From Pezicula radicicola (lineage: Eukaryota > Ascomycota > Leotiomycetes > Helotiales > Dermateaceae): 64,000 nucleotides of DNA. Location: NCBI GenBank assembly GCA_003008705.1, contig PDUO01000027.1, positions 803,120-867,119 on the forward strand, in the 5' to 3' direction. Below are positions 34,692 to 46,109 of this stretch, in pieces (position 1 is the first letter of the stretch; every line of letters starts with the position of its first letter). A program made the position numbers and the translations under genes. A model generated the notes under the pieces. It worked only from the letters and a program-made list of their open reading frames with translations, was not told the DNA's origin and did no database searches.

Positions 34692-36831
34692 TCACAAAAA
34701 TTCCAACTCAGCCCCTACCCGTCCATTCTTTCCATAAACGACAGCAACAACCATAACCCTGTCAATCTCGGCCACATCTCCATGCCCCGTCGGCGAAATA
34801 CACGACTCTGTCTCAGCCGTCCACTTATCATTTTGGGTGGTACAGACATTTACAGGCACACCATCGACATAAACGATCATCCTGTCAATACCATCATCAT
34901 CACTACCCGCTTCCACAGTCCCAGCCAATTTCAACAAAGTATGACCATTGTCCGCAACGAAAGTGTGACTTTCGACAGTGATATGGGGTTTCCCTTCAGC
35001 TGTACTCTTTGATGTCGTCTTCACGATAAAATCGCTATCTACCTCTGGCGTCCCGCCTGGCGCTTTCCTACCATGTCTCTCGTTTTCAAAAGCCGACGCA
35101 AACCCCAATAGCTCGGCATCTGCGTATGCTTTTCCTGCAAATGTTAGACCGACAGGCATCTGGGTATCGGCCATAACACCCATCGGAACTGTGACACTTG
35201 GGATTCCTAAATGCCGGAGTATGCGATTGCCATTCGAGTACATGACACCGTTTTTCCAGGCGCCATCAGCTGCCTTCTCGTTCTTATCAGCAGCTGCAGG
35301 ACCGACGTCCGCGTTTGCGGGAAAAATAAGAGCGTCGAAGCCTTGATTTTCTATCCAGTCTTCAAAATCGACTTTGCGGCGATTTTCGAGTGCTGTGAGT
35401 GCTGCTTGCATGCCTGGTAGTGAGGTGATGGGCGGCCGGTTGGGAGTGATAAGCGCGATAAGCTCAGAATAAGGAATTGGGGCGCCGAGTCGAGTGTATC
35501 GATCTGGGAGAGCTCCTGGTGGATGGGGGAAAATATGGGAAGCATCAACAGTGGCAAGCGTGTTGCAGGAGGGATTGTTATTAGCAATTAGGAAATCGTC
35601 CCAGGCGTAGGCGACGAGATGGCGACGTTCCATGGAGTTCCAGGCTTTTGTGAGGCCTTCGTCGATGGAGGCTCCAGTTTCTGTGAGATCTTCATCTCGC
35701 GCGACTTGAATGGGCCTTGCAAAGTTGGCGCTGACCGTGTCGTGTAGGCTCATCAGTGGGAAAGGCGTTTCGACGACGGTTGCCCCTAAGGATTCCAGAG
35801 ATACTTTGGCTTGGTGCCATAGATCGATTATACTTTGGCGTGTTTCTATAGGGCAGTTCAATTCCTCGGAATTACCAATGTACATTTTTGGCACGCCGAG
35901 ACGCTTTCCACGCAAGGAATTTGGATCGGCTAGGCTCTTGAAGCTTGATGGTCTAACTTCTGATGGATCGGGGAGGCTGATGAACGGCTGATGACGCCAA
36001 AAGTCGCCTGTTGTACATTCATCTTTGACCACGATAATGTCCAGGATTTCAAACATATCTCTCATGGTTCTAGTATGTGGAACGACAACATCGCATGTGG
36101 GGTACAGAGGCCAGTTTCCTTGAATTGAGATGAGTCCACGCGAAGGCGTATAAGCGACAAGACCATTATTAGAAGCTGGACTTCGTCCCGACGAGACTGT
36201 CTCCTCAGCCATTCCAAAAGCTGCAAAGCTTGCAGCTGTAGAAGTTGCAGATCCATTGGATGATCCAGATGCAAAAGCTGCAGTTAGGTACTCTGGATTG
36301 TATGGACTTTCTGCGCGACCATACACACCTCGCTGCATACCACCAGCTGCCATGGGAGGCATGTTTGTTCTTCCAATAAGTACTGCACCAGAATCTTGAA
36401 GGAGCTTTACAGTGAAGGCATCGTCACTGGCGATTAAGTCCTTGAATGCTGGCGATCCAGCCGCCACGGTCATCCCTTTCACTTTGTAGCTGTCTTTGAC
36501 TGTGAAGGGGATACCTTCTAGCGGTCCCAGTGGGACACCCCTTGCTCTTCGATCATCAGATGCTGCTGCTTGTTTGAATACTGAACGGTTGATGACTGGT
36601 ATAGAGTTCAGCTTCCCTCGCCGATCGTAGAGTGCGATTCGACGAAGGTAACGTGCCACCAAGTCGACGCTGGATGTCCATCCTTGGTCAAGAGCAACAC
36701 GGAGATCGTTGATATCTGCCTCTACTATACTCAGTCCTTCCTGGACGTCTGAATCTATCTGTTGAAGCTGAAATAGGCATTAGCTTTGACATCTATGAGA
36801 ATATGAACGAAGGTATCCTTACATCGCCCAT
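34692..36831 (-). CDS. Amidase-signature family amidase
   Basis: Exon 1 is only 9 bases (36823-36831, MGD) and exon 2 is 34692-36767, giving 694 residues. The micro-exon is supported by the donor GTAAGG, the acceptor TTTCAG and in-phase joining to LQQIDSDVQEG. The family hydrolyses amides with a Ser-cisSer-Lys triad. Lys94 lies in GIPFTVKDSY, the Gly/Ser loop is ASGSSNGSATS near residue 172, and the nucleophile region is ETVSSGRSPASNN near 192-203. The end beyond about residue 570 (after GFASAFENE) is an extension of about 100 residues with beta-rich composition (DRMIVYVDGVPVN), unusual for simple amidases. No signal peptide is seen. It is divergent from the HRI1-like gene, with 372 bases between the starts. 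Confidence 0.93.
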
Positions 36832-37203
36832 TGTGATTGGTTAGATTTATAACTAGATAGGTAAATTACGATATGTTGTATAATGTATAAAATTATTACC
36901 ACTGTGGTTACCTGGAAATCCAATTTGGTGTAGTTGATATGTAACATGGCAGATCTCCGACTTTATGCTTCCCTCCGCCATCGCGGATTCCCGCCGCTTG
37001 CGGATCTCCGACATAAGCGAGCATCTGCACCAGTGATGGTTTTCTTCCGCCCAGAAAATATGCATCGTATTACGTTTGGTCTGCACTCAAAACTGCGGGA
37101 TCGGAGCAATAACGGGGAAAATGAGTGTTATAAGAAGCGACGGAGAGCAAGTGCGGGGATAGTAGAGACTGCTGTATGCATTCAACTTAATGGGATTCCT
37201 ACA
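36832..37203. promoter_or_regulatory. Divergent promoter between the amidase and HRI1-like genes
   Basis: Both genes start outward from this 372-base segment, so it must carry both promoters unless the transcripts start further inside. The stretch 36840-36900 is AT-rich. A plus-strand open frame that runs from 36934 into the HRI1-like ORF lacks family similarity before 37204 and is treated as non-coding. Confidence 0.5.
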
Positions 37204-37937
37204 ATGGCACCGGAACTTCTCCAGCGGGTAAGCATACGATGGCTGCCCGAGCCAGCATATGAAGATACCGATACTATAGCTCTTAATGTCGGTGGATATT
37301 TCTTGGATTTGCGAGTTGCGAAGAAGGATGGCTCAATTCAATGGAGTCGAGCTGGCGAGCGGAAAGTTCTCTCACAGAAGCCATGTCAGGAATACAATAC
37401 CTGCACGAGAATAAGGACTAATGATCGATAGTCTCGTACCAATGGACTCATATAATTGATTCGCTCAACCTCACAGACCCAGACGATGCCACCTGGGACT
37501 GGGAGAAGTTGGGCAATGGCCGTGCTTTCGAGGCTGGGGTCTCGAAATGTCCTCATAGGAACGGTGCCCTCACGCAGTACGAAGAAATCTGGCAGAGAGT
37601 GACGCGCAAAGGACCAGAAGGTTGTTTGTCGTCGTGGATTCTTCAAAGTGTGGATGGCACGACGTTTGTGGGATTGGTTGGGGCGACGTTCTTGGGGATG
37701 CGCAAAACTCTCGATATATGTGACGGGAATTTTGGGGTGCGTCGAGAGCAGTGGAACTCAGAGAAGCGTGCTTGGGAGGTGACTTTTGTCGGTGGTGACG
37801 TTGAGGAGATCCCAAGAGTTGCCAATTTCAGCTCGCTCGATATGAGCAAGTGGTGTTTAGGGGCAGAGGTGGTCTTGAGTGCAAGTACTTACATTGTACG
37901 GGCCTTAGAGAGAGAAAGTTCGACTAATAGTGATTGA
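37204..37937 (+). CDS. HRI1: HRI1-like protein
   Basis: The CDS joins 37204-37384 and 37432-37937 (228 residues). The intron is 47 bases, with a weak donor (GTCAGG) but a good CTAAT branch site; the join gives SQKPFSYQWTHIIDSLN. The fold is recognised by ISIRW-type start (VSIRWLP), YFLDLRV near residue 33, GSIQWSRAGER, then PHRNGALTQYEEIWQ and SWILQS-DG, FLGMRK and FGVRREQWN, in the order found in fungal HRI1-domain proteins. Yeast Hri1 is a non-essential protein of unknown biochemical role with two lipocalin-like beta barrels. The start was chosen at MAPELLQ because the family begins there, although the frame is open further upstream. Confidence 0.88.
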
Positions 37938-39087
37938 CTGGTTCAATTATTTTATCAATTATCCGCTAAAATGAATTTTTTAGGCGAGAAACTTAAGATC
38001 GACTATGAATTTGTGAACTAACATGTATTTACTAAATCAACCCAGTGCAAGAAAACCTAATTCCCACAACTTCCTTCACTTTTGGTTGGTCGCATACCGA
38101 GGTATATTTTCGTAACTTTGAGCCCTTGTTATTGAGGATAGTAGGATAAGCGAGCTACTTAAATTAACTAAGAGACTTATCCTACGCACACGACTAAGAA
38201 ACAGATGAGATGTTTTAGTTTAGGCAGGAGAATTGCCCACTATGGCCGTTATAATGCACTTTGTACTTAGGTATCTAGAAAGTGATTTGTGTTATTAGTT
38301 GAGTTAGCGAGACATCGCCATTTTAGCAGCACTTAGTGGTGAGTGGAAAACTACTAGATACATCCTAGAGTTTGTAAGTCTACTTGACAAAATAGTTGAA
38401 ATTCTCTTCGCTTTCAAATCATTGGGTTACAGAAACAAAATCTCCATTGCTACGGCGAATATCGCTTCGATAGTTCACTGCTTAGGAAACTCCGGTGGAG
38501 GGGCTGAAAAGATCCATGACGAAAATGCACTTTATTTAGGATTAGGTTTATAATTGGAACTGTAGCTAAGAAATTCGAAAATCTACTCTAAGCACCCACT
38601 GTCCTACTTAGAGCAGACTTCTTGCAGCGGGAATGTGCGGCTTGGCACAACCCCCACTGTCTGTTAAATGGGCGGAAATATGCTAGCGAGCAGGCTTATC
38701 AGCGGCGGAAAAGTGCTAGCGGTCCTGTACAGAGCAGTAGCTAGGGCTTGATTAACTTGCATCGTAGATCGGACCTTGGTAGTCTTTTTTCCCTACAAAG
38801 TACCGTGTATAGCGTAGCTGATGTACAGTACCCCGCCATATGACCATAGCTTTAGCAACAGTCACCGCATCTCCTCTTTCATAGTTAGGAAGATACAGTA
38901 CACTGGCAACCCCAGACTTGCCCAGCTTCCATCGGCTGGTAAAATCAGAGCATCTCCACAGACCCCAAATGTCCTTTATCTGGCAGCCAAGTAATTGCCT
39001 TGATGGCTACCATTTTCAGATACCGGAAGCGGAGTTCTGCGATACAACTGAGCCACCATTCTTCTTAGGCTCAAGTGACTGCCTTGC
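37938..39087. other. AT-rich intergenic region upstream of the NCS1 permease
   Basis: No gene supported. Several CTTATC/GATAAC-type motifs are present (for example near 38695 and 39129), the core of GATA-factor sites used in fungal nitrogen regulation, but such short motifs are frequent by chance. Two GTACAGTAC cores are seen near 38826 and 38894. Confidence 0.45.
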
Positions 39088-39096
39088 TATATAAAA
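39088..39096 (+). promoter_or_regulatory. TATA box of the NCS1 permease gene
   Basis: TATATAAAA lies 58 bases upstream of the start codon at 39154, in a sensible position for a short leader. Confidence 0.55.
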
Positions 39097-39153
39097 TGCA
39101 TGCCCCCTCTCCTGAAAATTTTCTGTTGATAACTTCAACTTCGTTATTCAAGA

Positions 39154-40940
39154 ATGGACTCATTACGCTCAAGAGTGTCCAAGACCGTGGAAAATACTAA
39201 ACAGTCGGCTAAAGAAAAAAGGCATCTCGGTGGTTGGGTACTTCCTAAAGAGCAAGCAACCTTTGCTCCCGAAGGTACCTGGTCTAACATCGATTACGAT
39301 GTCACGCCGGTGGAGAGAAGAACTTGGACTAGCTATACCATCTTAGGTTACTGGTTGAGCGACATTCTCAATGCTCAGAGTTGGGAGATCGCTGCTACGA
39401 TTATTGCAGTAGGGTTGACGTGGTTCGTCCTTCGATCACATACCCTTTGACAAGGCAAAGTGCTCACTGATCCTTTAGGCGTGAGGCTGTTATGGGCCTT
39501 GTTCTTGGTTCTGTCATCATGGCGGTACCTATGGCATTTAACGGTGCTGCCGGTGCAAAGCTCCACGTCCCCTTTCCAGTTATTGCCCGATCCGCATTTG
39601 GGTTTCAGTTCTCGAAATTTCCAGTTATTATTAGGTTTACAACTGCTCTTTTCTGGCACGCAATCCAAACGTATACTGGGTCCACCGCTCTTACACAGAT
39701 GATTCGCGCGATATGGCCGTCATATCTCAACATTCCCAACCATATTCCCGCGTCGGTTGGCTGTACCTCACAGCAACTGCTGTCGCATTTTTTATTTTGG
39801 TCTATTCAATTCCCATTCTTGATGATCCCTCCTCACAAACTACGTTGGTTCTTTCTTTTCAAGGCCGTCATCGTCACAACTGCTGCAGTAGGGACCACTA
39901 TCGCGACGTGCTATTTGGCCAAGGGTACTGGGGATATTTGGAGCCAACAATATGACCTTCCACCTGGCCCTGCCCGCTCATGGTTTATTATGTATGGAAT
40001 CACCAGCTGCACAGGCTCATGGTAAGTATGCCACTCACTGAGTATAGGAGCTCGCTGACCCGATATCAGGTCTACTGTAGCCACTAACATCAATGATTTT
40101 ACGCGATATGTCAAGAACCCTCGCAGTGCTTGGTCACAAGCATTCTGGTTTCCATTTATATGCACATGGCTTGGAATGCTAGGCATAATTACAACAAGCG
40201 CGTCACATCGAGTCTACGGAGAATACATCTGGGATCCTGTCGCAATCATCACACGATGGGATGGTCCTAGTGGGCGTGCTGGTGCATTCTTCTGCGGCCT
40301 CGCTTGGGCTGTTGCACAGATTGGTGTGAATGTGTCCGCTAATGTCATTTCTTGTGCCAACGATCTTACTAGTCTTCTGCCCAAATATATCAACATTCGC
40401 CGCGCAGCTATTCTCACAACTACTATCGCAGCTTGGGCAATGGTTCCTTGGAAAATTATCCACAGCGCTGAAAGCCTCCAGAACTTTATGGCGTCCCTCG
40501 GAATTTTCCTTTCTCCAATACTCGCTATCTCTATCGCCGACTACTGGGTCATCAAGAAAAGACATATTGATGTGCCAGCTCTGTACCGTCCCCATTCGCG
40601 CTATCACTACAACGGCGGTGTCAATTGGCGTGCTCTTGTCGCGATGCTCTTCTCTGTTGGGCCAAACATGCCTGGCATGGCCCAGAGCGTCAATCCAAAG
40701 ACTGAAATTGGAGGAGCGCGTTATATCGCTTATATGGTCTGGTTTTATGGGTTTTGCAGTGCATTTTTTGTGCACTGTGTGCTGAATTGGATCTTTCCTG
40801 CGAGAGAGACTTTGATCCAACACACGATTGAAACAGATGAAGAGTATCTCGATGGCGAAGAAATCACGAGGCCGAAGACGAGGGATCAAGATTTGTCCGA
40901 TGAAAAAGATCTCAATGTCATGGTAAAAGTTGAGATATGA
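39154..40940 (+). CDS. NCS1-family nucleobase/allantoin-type permease
   Basis: The CDS joins 39154-39422, 39479-40021 and 40070-40940 (560 residues), and both introns split a Trp codon in frame. It is a 12-TM plasma-membrane symporter that would import purines, pyrimidines, allantoin or related compounds with protons. Family motifs are TWTSYTILGYWLSD before TM1, NAQSWEIAATIIAVGLTW, GAKLHVPFPVIARSAFG, QTYTGSTALTQMIRAIWP, ATNINDFTRYVKNP and ISIADYWVIKKRHIDVPALY. The C-terminal tail is hydrophilic and acidic, with a KTRDQDLSDEKD stretch. The substrate cannot be told by eye. Its neighbour amidase suggests a nitrogen-scavenging role. Confidence 0.94.
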
Positions 40941-41633
40941 TTTCAAGAAGAGTAAGCTTTAAAGTGGTCGAAAGGATATATGGTCGCGGAAAGGATGTAC
41001 AGTACCAATAATGGGGGGGTTTTTTTCGTATTGCTATATCGTCCGCAATATTCGATTGTAGGGTGCAGTGAAGATTTCTGCTTTGGATAGAAAAGACCCA
41101 GATTCTTCTTTAATTATTAATTCTGCTGTTGCATACTATTAGAATCCATCGAAAATGATCTCGGTTATTATAATAATTTTCCTTTTGTGCTTGTACCCAT
41201 AGAAGGCAATTCTCGTTTTCGGTAAGGATATACCTAACCTCAGCTATGATAAGGCTATATGGAGTGGTTTTCAAGTATTTTCTGTGTATATTGTTGTCGT
41301 ACAGAGTAAACTGTTCAGGGTACGTGCCTATATCGCACTAGTGCCCTCGCTAACGAACTGACCAATGGGACAAAGATTGGCATCTCGCTTCTAGCTTTAA
41401 ATAGCGGCCGCATTTCTTGCAATTCCGTCTTTCCTTGTCTTTTGAAATCTGAATTATCATCTCCATAACGCCTCACTCCACCAAACAACAGACCAACTCC
41501 AGATCGTGAGAAGTTCCAAATTAAGATAATACTCTTCGCACAGCATCTGTCATTATCGGTGGACATCGAAGTACCCGCAGCGTCTACGGTTGCGTTGCCC
41601 AGATGTGAGAGGTCCAAGTGCCTGTTCAGAGCG
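40941..41633. other. Intergenic region upstream of the double regulator
   Basis: About 690 bases with no supported gene. The first 250 bases are AT-rich and contain a run of G/T near 41010-41025, consistent with the 3' UTR of the permease gene. The minus-strand open frame at 41315-41617 has no family features. Confidence 0.45.
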
Positions 41634-41911
41634 ATGGCTGCGAAGGAACGACACAGGAGTACACTAGCATGTGCAAGGTGCTACCAGTTGAAGAAGAAGG
41701 TTTGCTAATTGCTAGATGCACGCATAAATGTCTGACTCGCTGCTCGGCTGACACATTCTCTAGTGTGACAAAAAAGTACCATCTTGTTCCCGTTGCCTAT
41801 TTGCACGCCAGCCATGTATTGGCATCAACCGGCACAAAGACGTTGAAGTGCCACGAAGGTAGGTCCTATTTACCCAAGAGTATTTTCATTCTGCGGCATT
41901 AAAGTATTAAG
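41634..41911 (+). pseudogene. Damaged N-terminal Zn2Cys6 DNA-binding region of the first regulator module
   Basis: From ATG 41634 the frame reads MAAKERHRSTLACARCYQLKKK, the first half of a Zn2Cys6 cluster (CX2C then basic residues). The next Cys is one residue too far away and is followed at once by TAA at about 41707. The continuation appears in another frame (RCTHKCLTRCSAD), with the last cysteines of the cluster replaced. A donor GTAGGT near 41859 and an acceptor TTAAG at 41911 would lead into VASIVRYLEQLLPE of the next exon, but the phases do not match. Either the region is decayed by a small indel, or there is an assembly error, or an unusual splice form exists. Confidence 0.6.
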
Positions 41912-44900
41912 GTCGCTAGCATTGTGCGGTATCTGGAGCAGCTCCTACCCGAGTCTGACAACGCATCCACCCGTAGCTCTGTGTCCATCGCGAGAGTCAC
42001 AGACCAAAACAGGGGCCATAATAGCGAAGTCCTTTCACCACGAATTGAACCAAGCTCTGCATCCCATTACTCATATGTTATCCAAGCTGGTATAGCCTCT
42101 ATTAACGGTCAATTCACAACATCTCTACTACAGGCTCAAACTGTTCTGCATCACAACAGCAGGTTATTCTACGGTTCTGAACGACCGCCACTCAAAATCT
42201 ATGTTGGAGTTCACCAAGAAGAGCCGTACCGAATACCAGTCAGCTTCTCATTTTCAGACAAAATTAAAACAGACCCGCTGAAAGTTCCTATTGGTGTAGC
42301 AAAGCTGCTTCTCAATGTTTATATTGAAAATGTCCTTCCCAGATACCCCTGCTTTTTTGAAACAGACTTGCAAGAACATTTCAATGCAGTTTATCAGAAC
42401 CCTGCTATAGATCAAAAAACGCCACTCGATAGTAGCAAATTCATAATACTCATGGTTCTGGCCATAAGTTCTCTGACATCGAAAGCTCATGATTTCCGCA
42501 AAGTTGCTTCTCTAAGCGAGTCCCTTCATCGAGATGCTTTGCGACGCTCCTACTTTTTACGCAATGCAGATGTTACAAGCTTACAGTGCTTCTTTCTGCT
42601 CCTGCAATTGGCCTTGTTACTTCCCGGTACAGGAAATCTTTGGTACATGTCGGGAGAAGCTATGAGGATGGCTATCGGCCTGGGACTCCATCAGGAACTT
42701 AGGGAGCCAATCAACTTTCGAATGGCGGACTTGCGGCGACGGCTATTTTGGCTTGTAAGTTGGCGATTGTGATCAATAGAACGAGAGCTGACATGTAGAG
42801 GCGTATACTTTCGAGAGAACTGTTGCCATCACGTCAGGTTGTCCGTTGGCAATTAGTGATGAACATATCAATGTAAATCTTCCATCTGAATATGAAGATG
42901 CCTGCCTTGGAATTGATGGCCTAGATTTCAGTCAGCCCCACAGGCGCAAGAAAACACAATTTGTGAATCACGTTTTATTTCGACGCTTGCAGACAAAGGT
43001 ACATGTCGTCCAGTTTCTCGGCCATAAATTAACAGGATCTGCCACTAATTACGACGAATGGGTGCTCTCACTCGAAATGGAAATCAAGATCTGGCAGGAT
43101 CAAGCTTTTGCAGTAAATGAGAAGGCTCCAGATTGGTTCACGAATGCTGTTCGCCATACCCAACTTATGCTGTATCGGCCTTGCTCCAGGAATCCCATTC
43201 CCTCACATTCTTCCATCAAGTCTGCTTTGGATGCCGCAGTCGGAATATGCAACGGATCTTGGAAACTTTGTCAGACTGGCTATCTTATATTTCCCTTTCA
43301 CAATGTCTACAATGTGTTTCAAGCTGGTTTAGTAATGCTGTACGCATTGCAGCACCACAATGACATTGTTCACGCAAATTGCTTACATTCAGAAATCATG
43401 GAAGCTTTAAGTCTTACGCCACGGATTTTTGTAAGTGTAATACGTATCCCTTCTACTTAAAATCGAAAAGGCCTAACAGAGATAATTTAGGCTGCACTGG
43501 CTGTGAGATGGCCAGCGGCGGTTGATACCAGCCACTATTTCAACGAGCTCAAAGAAAGCATTCTGCGAAATCTGGAATCCGTGCCTGAAGCTGATGATTC
43601 AGGGGAAGGTATCAATCTGCTGGCTGAGTTGGATCATTTTGTCACTCAAAGACGTATTCGTGGATTCAACTATCGTAATATATACCCAACTAACGTGCTG
43701 ACTATTCCCGATGCAATAAGTCCTGAGTGGACTCAATTTCCATCTGTGCTGGACGAATCTTGGGAGGACTTTCTGAATATGGAGCTTAACTTTCAGAATG
43801 TTGATTCGCTAGGCCTTCTGCGTGGCGTGGAGAGTGAAAACTCTCGTAATTTGATTCCCACGCCGTCCCCAGGGCCCAGTGGACGCAATAGTTGTCTTCC
43901 TTCGATTTCAAGCCTAACGAGCGTAATCGAGTCACTTCCCGCATGCAATTACTGCCGGAATCGTCGAGTGAAATGCAATCGCAGCTTGCCCTCATGCAGC
44001 ACTTGCATAAGCTATGGGAAGCAATGTCTTTACTATGATGCTATCTTAGAACAAGACATACAAAGAAGGTTGGTTCTCATTGAATCTTAGCTTGCCATCG
44101 TAGGAACTATACTAAGCTATACTAATACAAACAAATTGATAGTTACGTCCATTCCCTTTACATCAAGATCAAAAGCATGATAGCTTCAGAACCAGACCGC
44201 CTTCCAGTGGATAACGGCATTGATCCCATCCCTGCAACACCGGTAGTTGCAAACATTCCTAATTTTACTCGCAATATCTTCCTCCCTTTCCCAAAATCTA
44301 CCGATAATACCACAATCAAAGAAACTAGTATGACACATGATTTCCGCTCGCTGGGTAGCATTTTCTTTGGACCTTCGAGCTCATTGGCTGTGTGTGACTA
44401 TACATTATCAACGAGTTCGAAGTTCTCACAAGCCCAGCAAGCTCCTGCGAATGGCATTATAGTTTCAGACTCAGTTTTGGATCATGGTGTTCCGGATCAA
44501 GAGGTTGAGGTTATTTTACCACCTTTTTCAGTTGCGGTGGCATTAGTCAATTTGTTTATGCGATCAGTCAATATATTCTACCCTACATTACAGCTACATG
44601 AGATGGACGATATGCTTTCGAAAGCTTACAATGACCCCGAAGCTTTTCTGGACAGCTTCGAGGAACAAATCTTCTATCTCGTACTTGCGATTGCATCCCA
44701 ACTGACGAAGTCACATAATATTGGTCTAGCATTTACTCCAAGTGCGTATTTTAGAAAAGGAACCTCCGGGCTCTCATCGGCGCAGGAGAAGATGAGCAAA
44801 AGTCAGCTACCATTTCTTCAAAAAAGTTTGCTGATCTGCATCTACCTGCTATTCAGCCCTGGGTCTGGAGATATCTGGCGCAACTGTGGCTTTTCAGTTC

Positions 44901-45863
44901 GACTTTATTTCGACATGATTCATCGTCCGCCTGATGATGATGACCTTGACCAACCATCAGCAATCATTCTCTATCGGACGCTCTATTGTCTTGAATGGTA
45001 ATAAGCCTTGTAACATAACGTCTTCTGAGCTAATACTTCCGAACCTTTATAGTCAAGTTGCAATCAGTTATGGATGTCCTACTTTGCTGTCTATTTCTGA
45101 CACTCTCCGAGATGTGAGTAGTTGATAACTCTCCTCATGTCGTTAATGGTCACTGAACTCGCACTAGAACCTAATGACTAGTATATCTCATACCGTACCA
45201 GAACAAGTATCCATACATTTCTACAAGTCCTCGTTCATAAAACTGCAAATTCTCAACGACATCCTCTCAACCCCTGCAGCCAGCGAGAGACCAACGCCGG
45301 ATATAGGATCTAGGATCCAGGCACACGAGGAAGCTTTGGAGTCATGGTTTGAAGAATGGGAAAAGGACTTCCAAACCTTCACCGCAGCCGCATCTCGAGA
45401 CCAAAACGCTTTCCTGGCTCCACTGAGAGCATGGGGCGACGTGATCTACTGCGAAACACTTTTACTGCTCTCAAAGACCAAACCGCTTTCCACAGAAAAG
45501 GAAAACCTTCAGTTATGCGACCGCTTTGTCAACGTCTGTACAACTCTCACACGACACCAGAGGAATTCAGCATCGCTTTGCCAAATATCAAAAATGGATC
45601 CTAGGATAGTGACCGATGGCGTACCCTTAATTTTCCCTATAACATGGACAACAACGCACGCTGTATTTTCTGCCACGCTTAGCCTATTTTCCGAACAAAA
45701 CCAACAGAAAAGGAGCACAGCTGACTTTGTAGCAAGGAGCTCCACTATAAGACGATCCATAATGTTACTGGCGCATCTAGAAGCTGATCCGAATAATCTA
45801 ACTTATGGGTTCTCGGAAATCATAGAGCAGCTGTTCATAAGTGAAGAGATGTCTCGTGGCTGA
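41912..45863 (+). CDS. Tandem double fungal transcription factor (fungal_trans - Zn2Cys6 - fungal_trans)
   Basis: Six exons stay in one frame: 41912-42754, 42801-43430, 43491-44068, 44143-44997, 45053-45113 and 45168-45863 (1220 residues, without the damaged 5' part). The first half is a fungal-specific transcription-factor domain (RYLEQLLPE linker, YIENVLPRYPCFFE, LWYMSGEAMRMAIGLGLHQEL, AYTFERTVAITSGCPLAIS). With no stop it reaches a perfect zinc cluster at 43944-44027 (CX2CX6CX6CX2CX6C, CNYCRNRRVKC), a coiled linker DIQRSYVHSLYIKIK, and a second regulator domain (FMRSVNIFYPTLQ, GSGDIWRNCGFSVRLYFDM, LECQVAISYGCPTLLS). If there are two genes, the second could start at ATG 43779, giving an in-frame 633-residue protein. 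Acceptor 42800 uses the second AG of TAGAG. It is probably nuclear; targets are unknown, but the neighbouring permease and amidase are candidates. Confidence 0.78.
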
Positions 45864-46109
45864 TTTTAGAAAGGCTACAAGGTTGAAGTTCAATACTACT
45901 GTTATATTTAGACTACATAAAAGCGGTAGTTTAATATCTAAGGACAGAATAATCAAGTCACCACCAACTTTCGAGATTTGTTCACCCTTCTGGGTGATTT
46001 TTTTCTTTCTCAGAGCGACAGTCCAAAGGAATTCCAGTAACGATTAGACAGTTATGTAGCAGAACCAAGGATGTATGAAAAAGTAGTATTATTAGAGAGT
46101 TGTTTTTGT
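45864..46109. other. Short spacer between the regulator gene and the NRPS relic
   Basis: About 245 bases, moderately AT-rich, probably the convergent 3' ends of the regulator gene and of the old NRPS gene. No feature is seen. Confidence 0.4.

Noticed and set aside
36934..37203. N-terminal extension of the HRI1-like protein
   Set aside because: The frame is open but has no family similarity before MAPELLQ and lies in the shared divergent promoter.
40203..40946. 247-codon minus-strand ORF
   Set aside because: It is antisense to the last exon of the NCS1 permease, whose TM segments and motifs are unambiguous.
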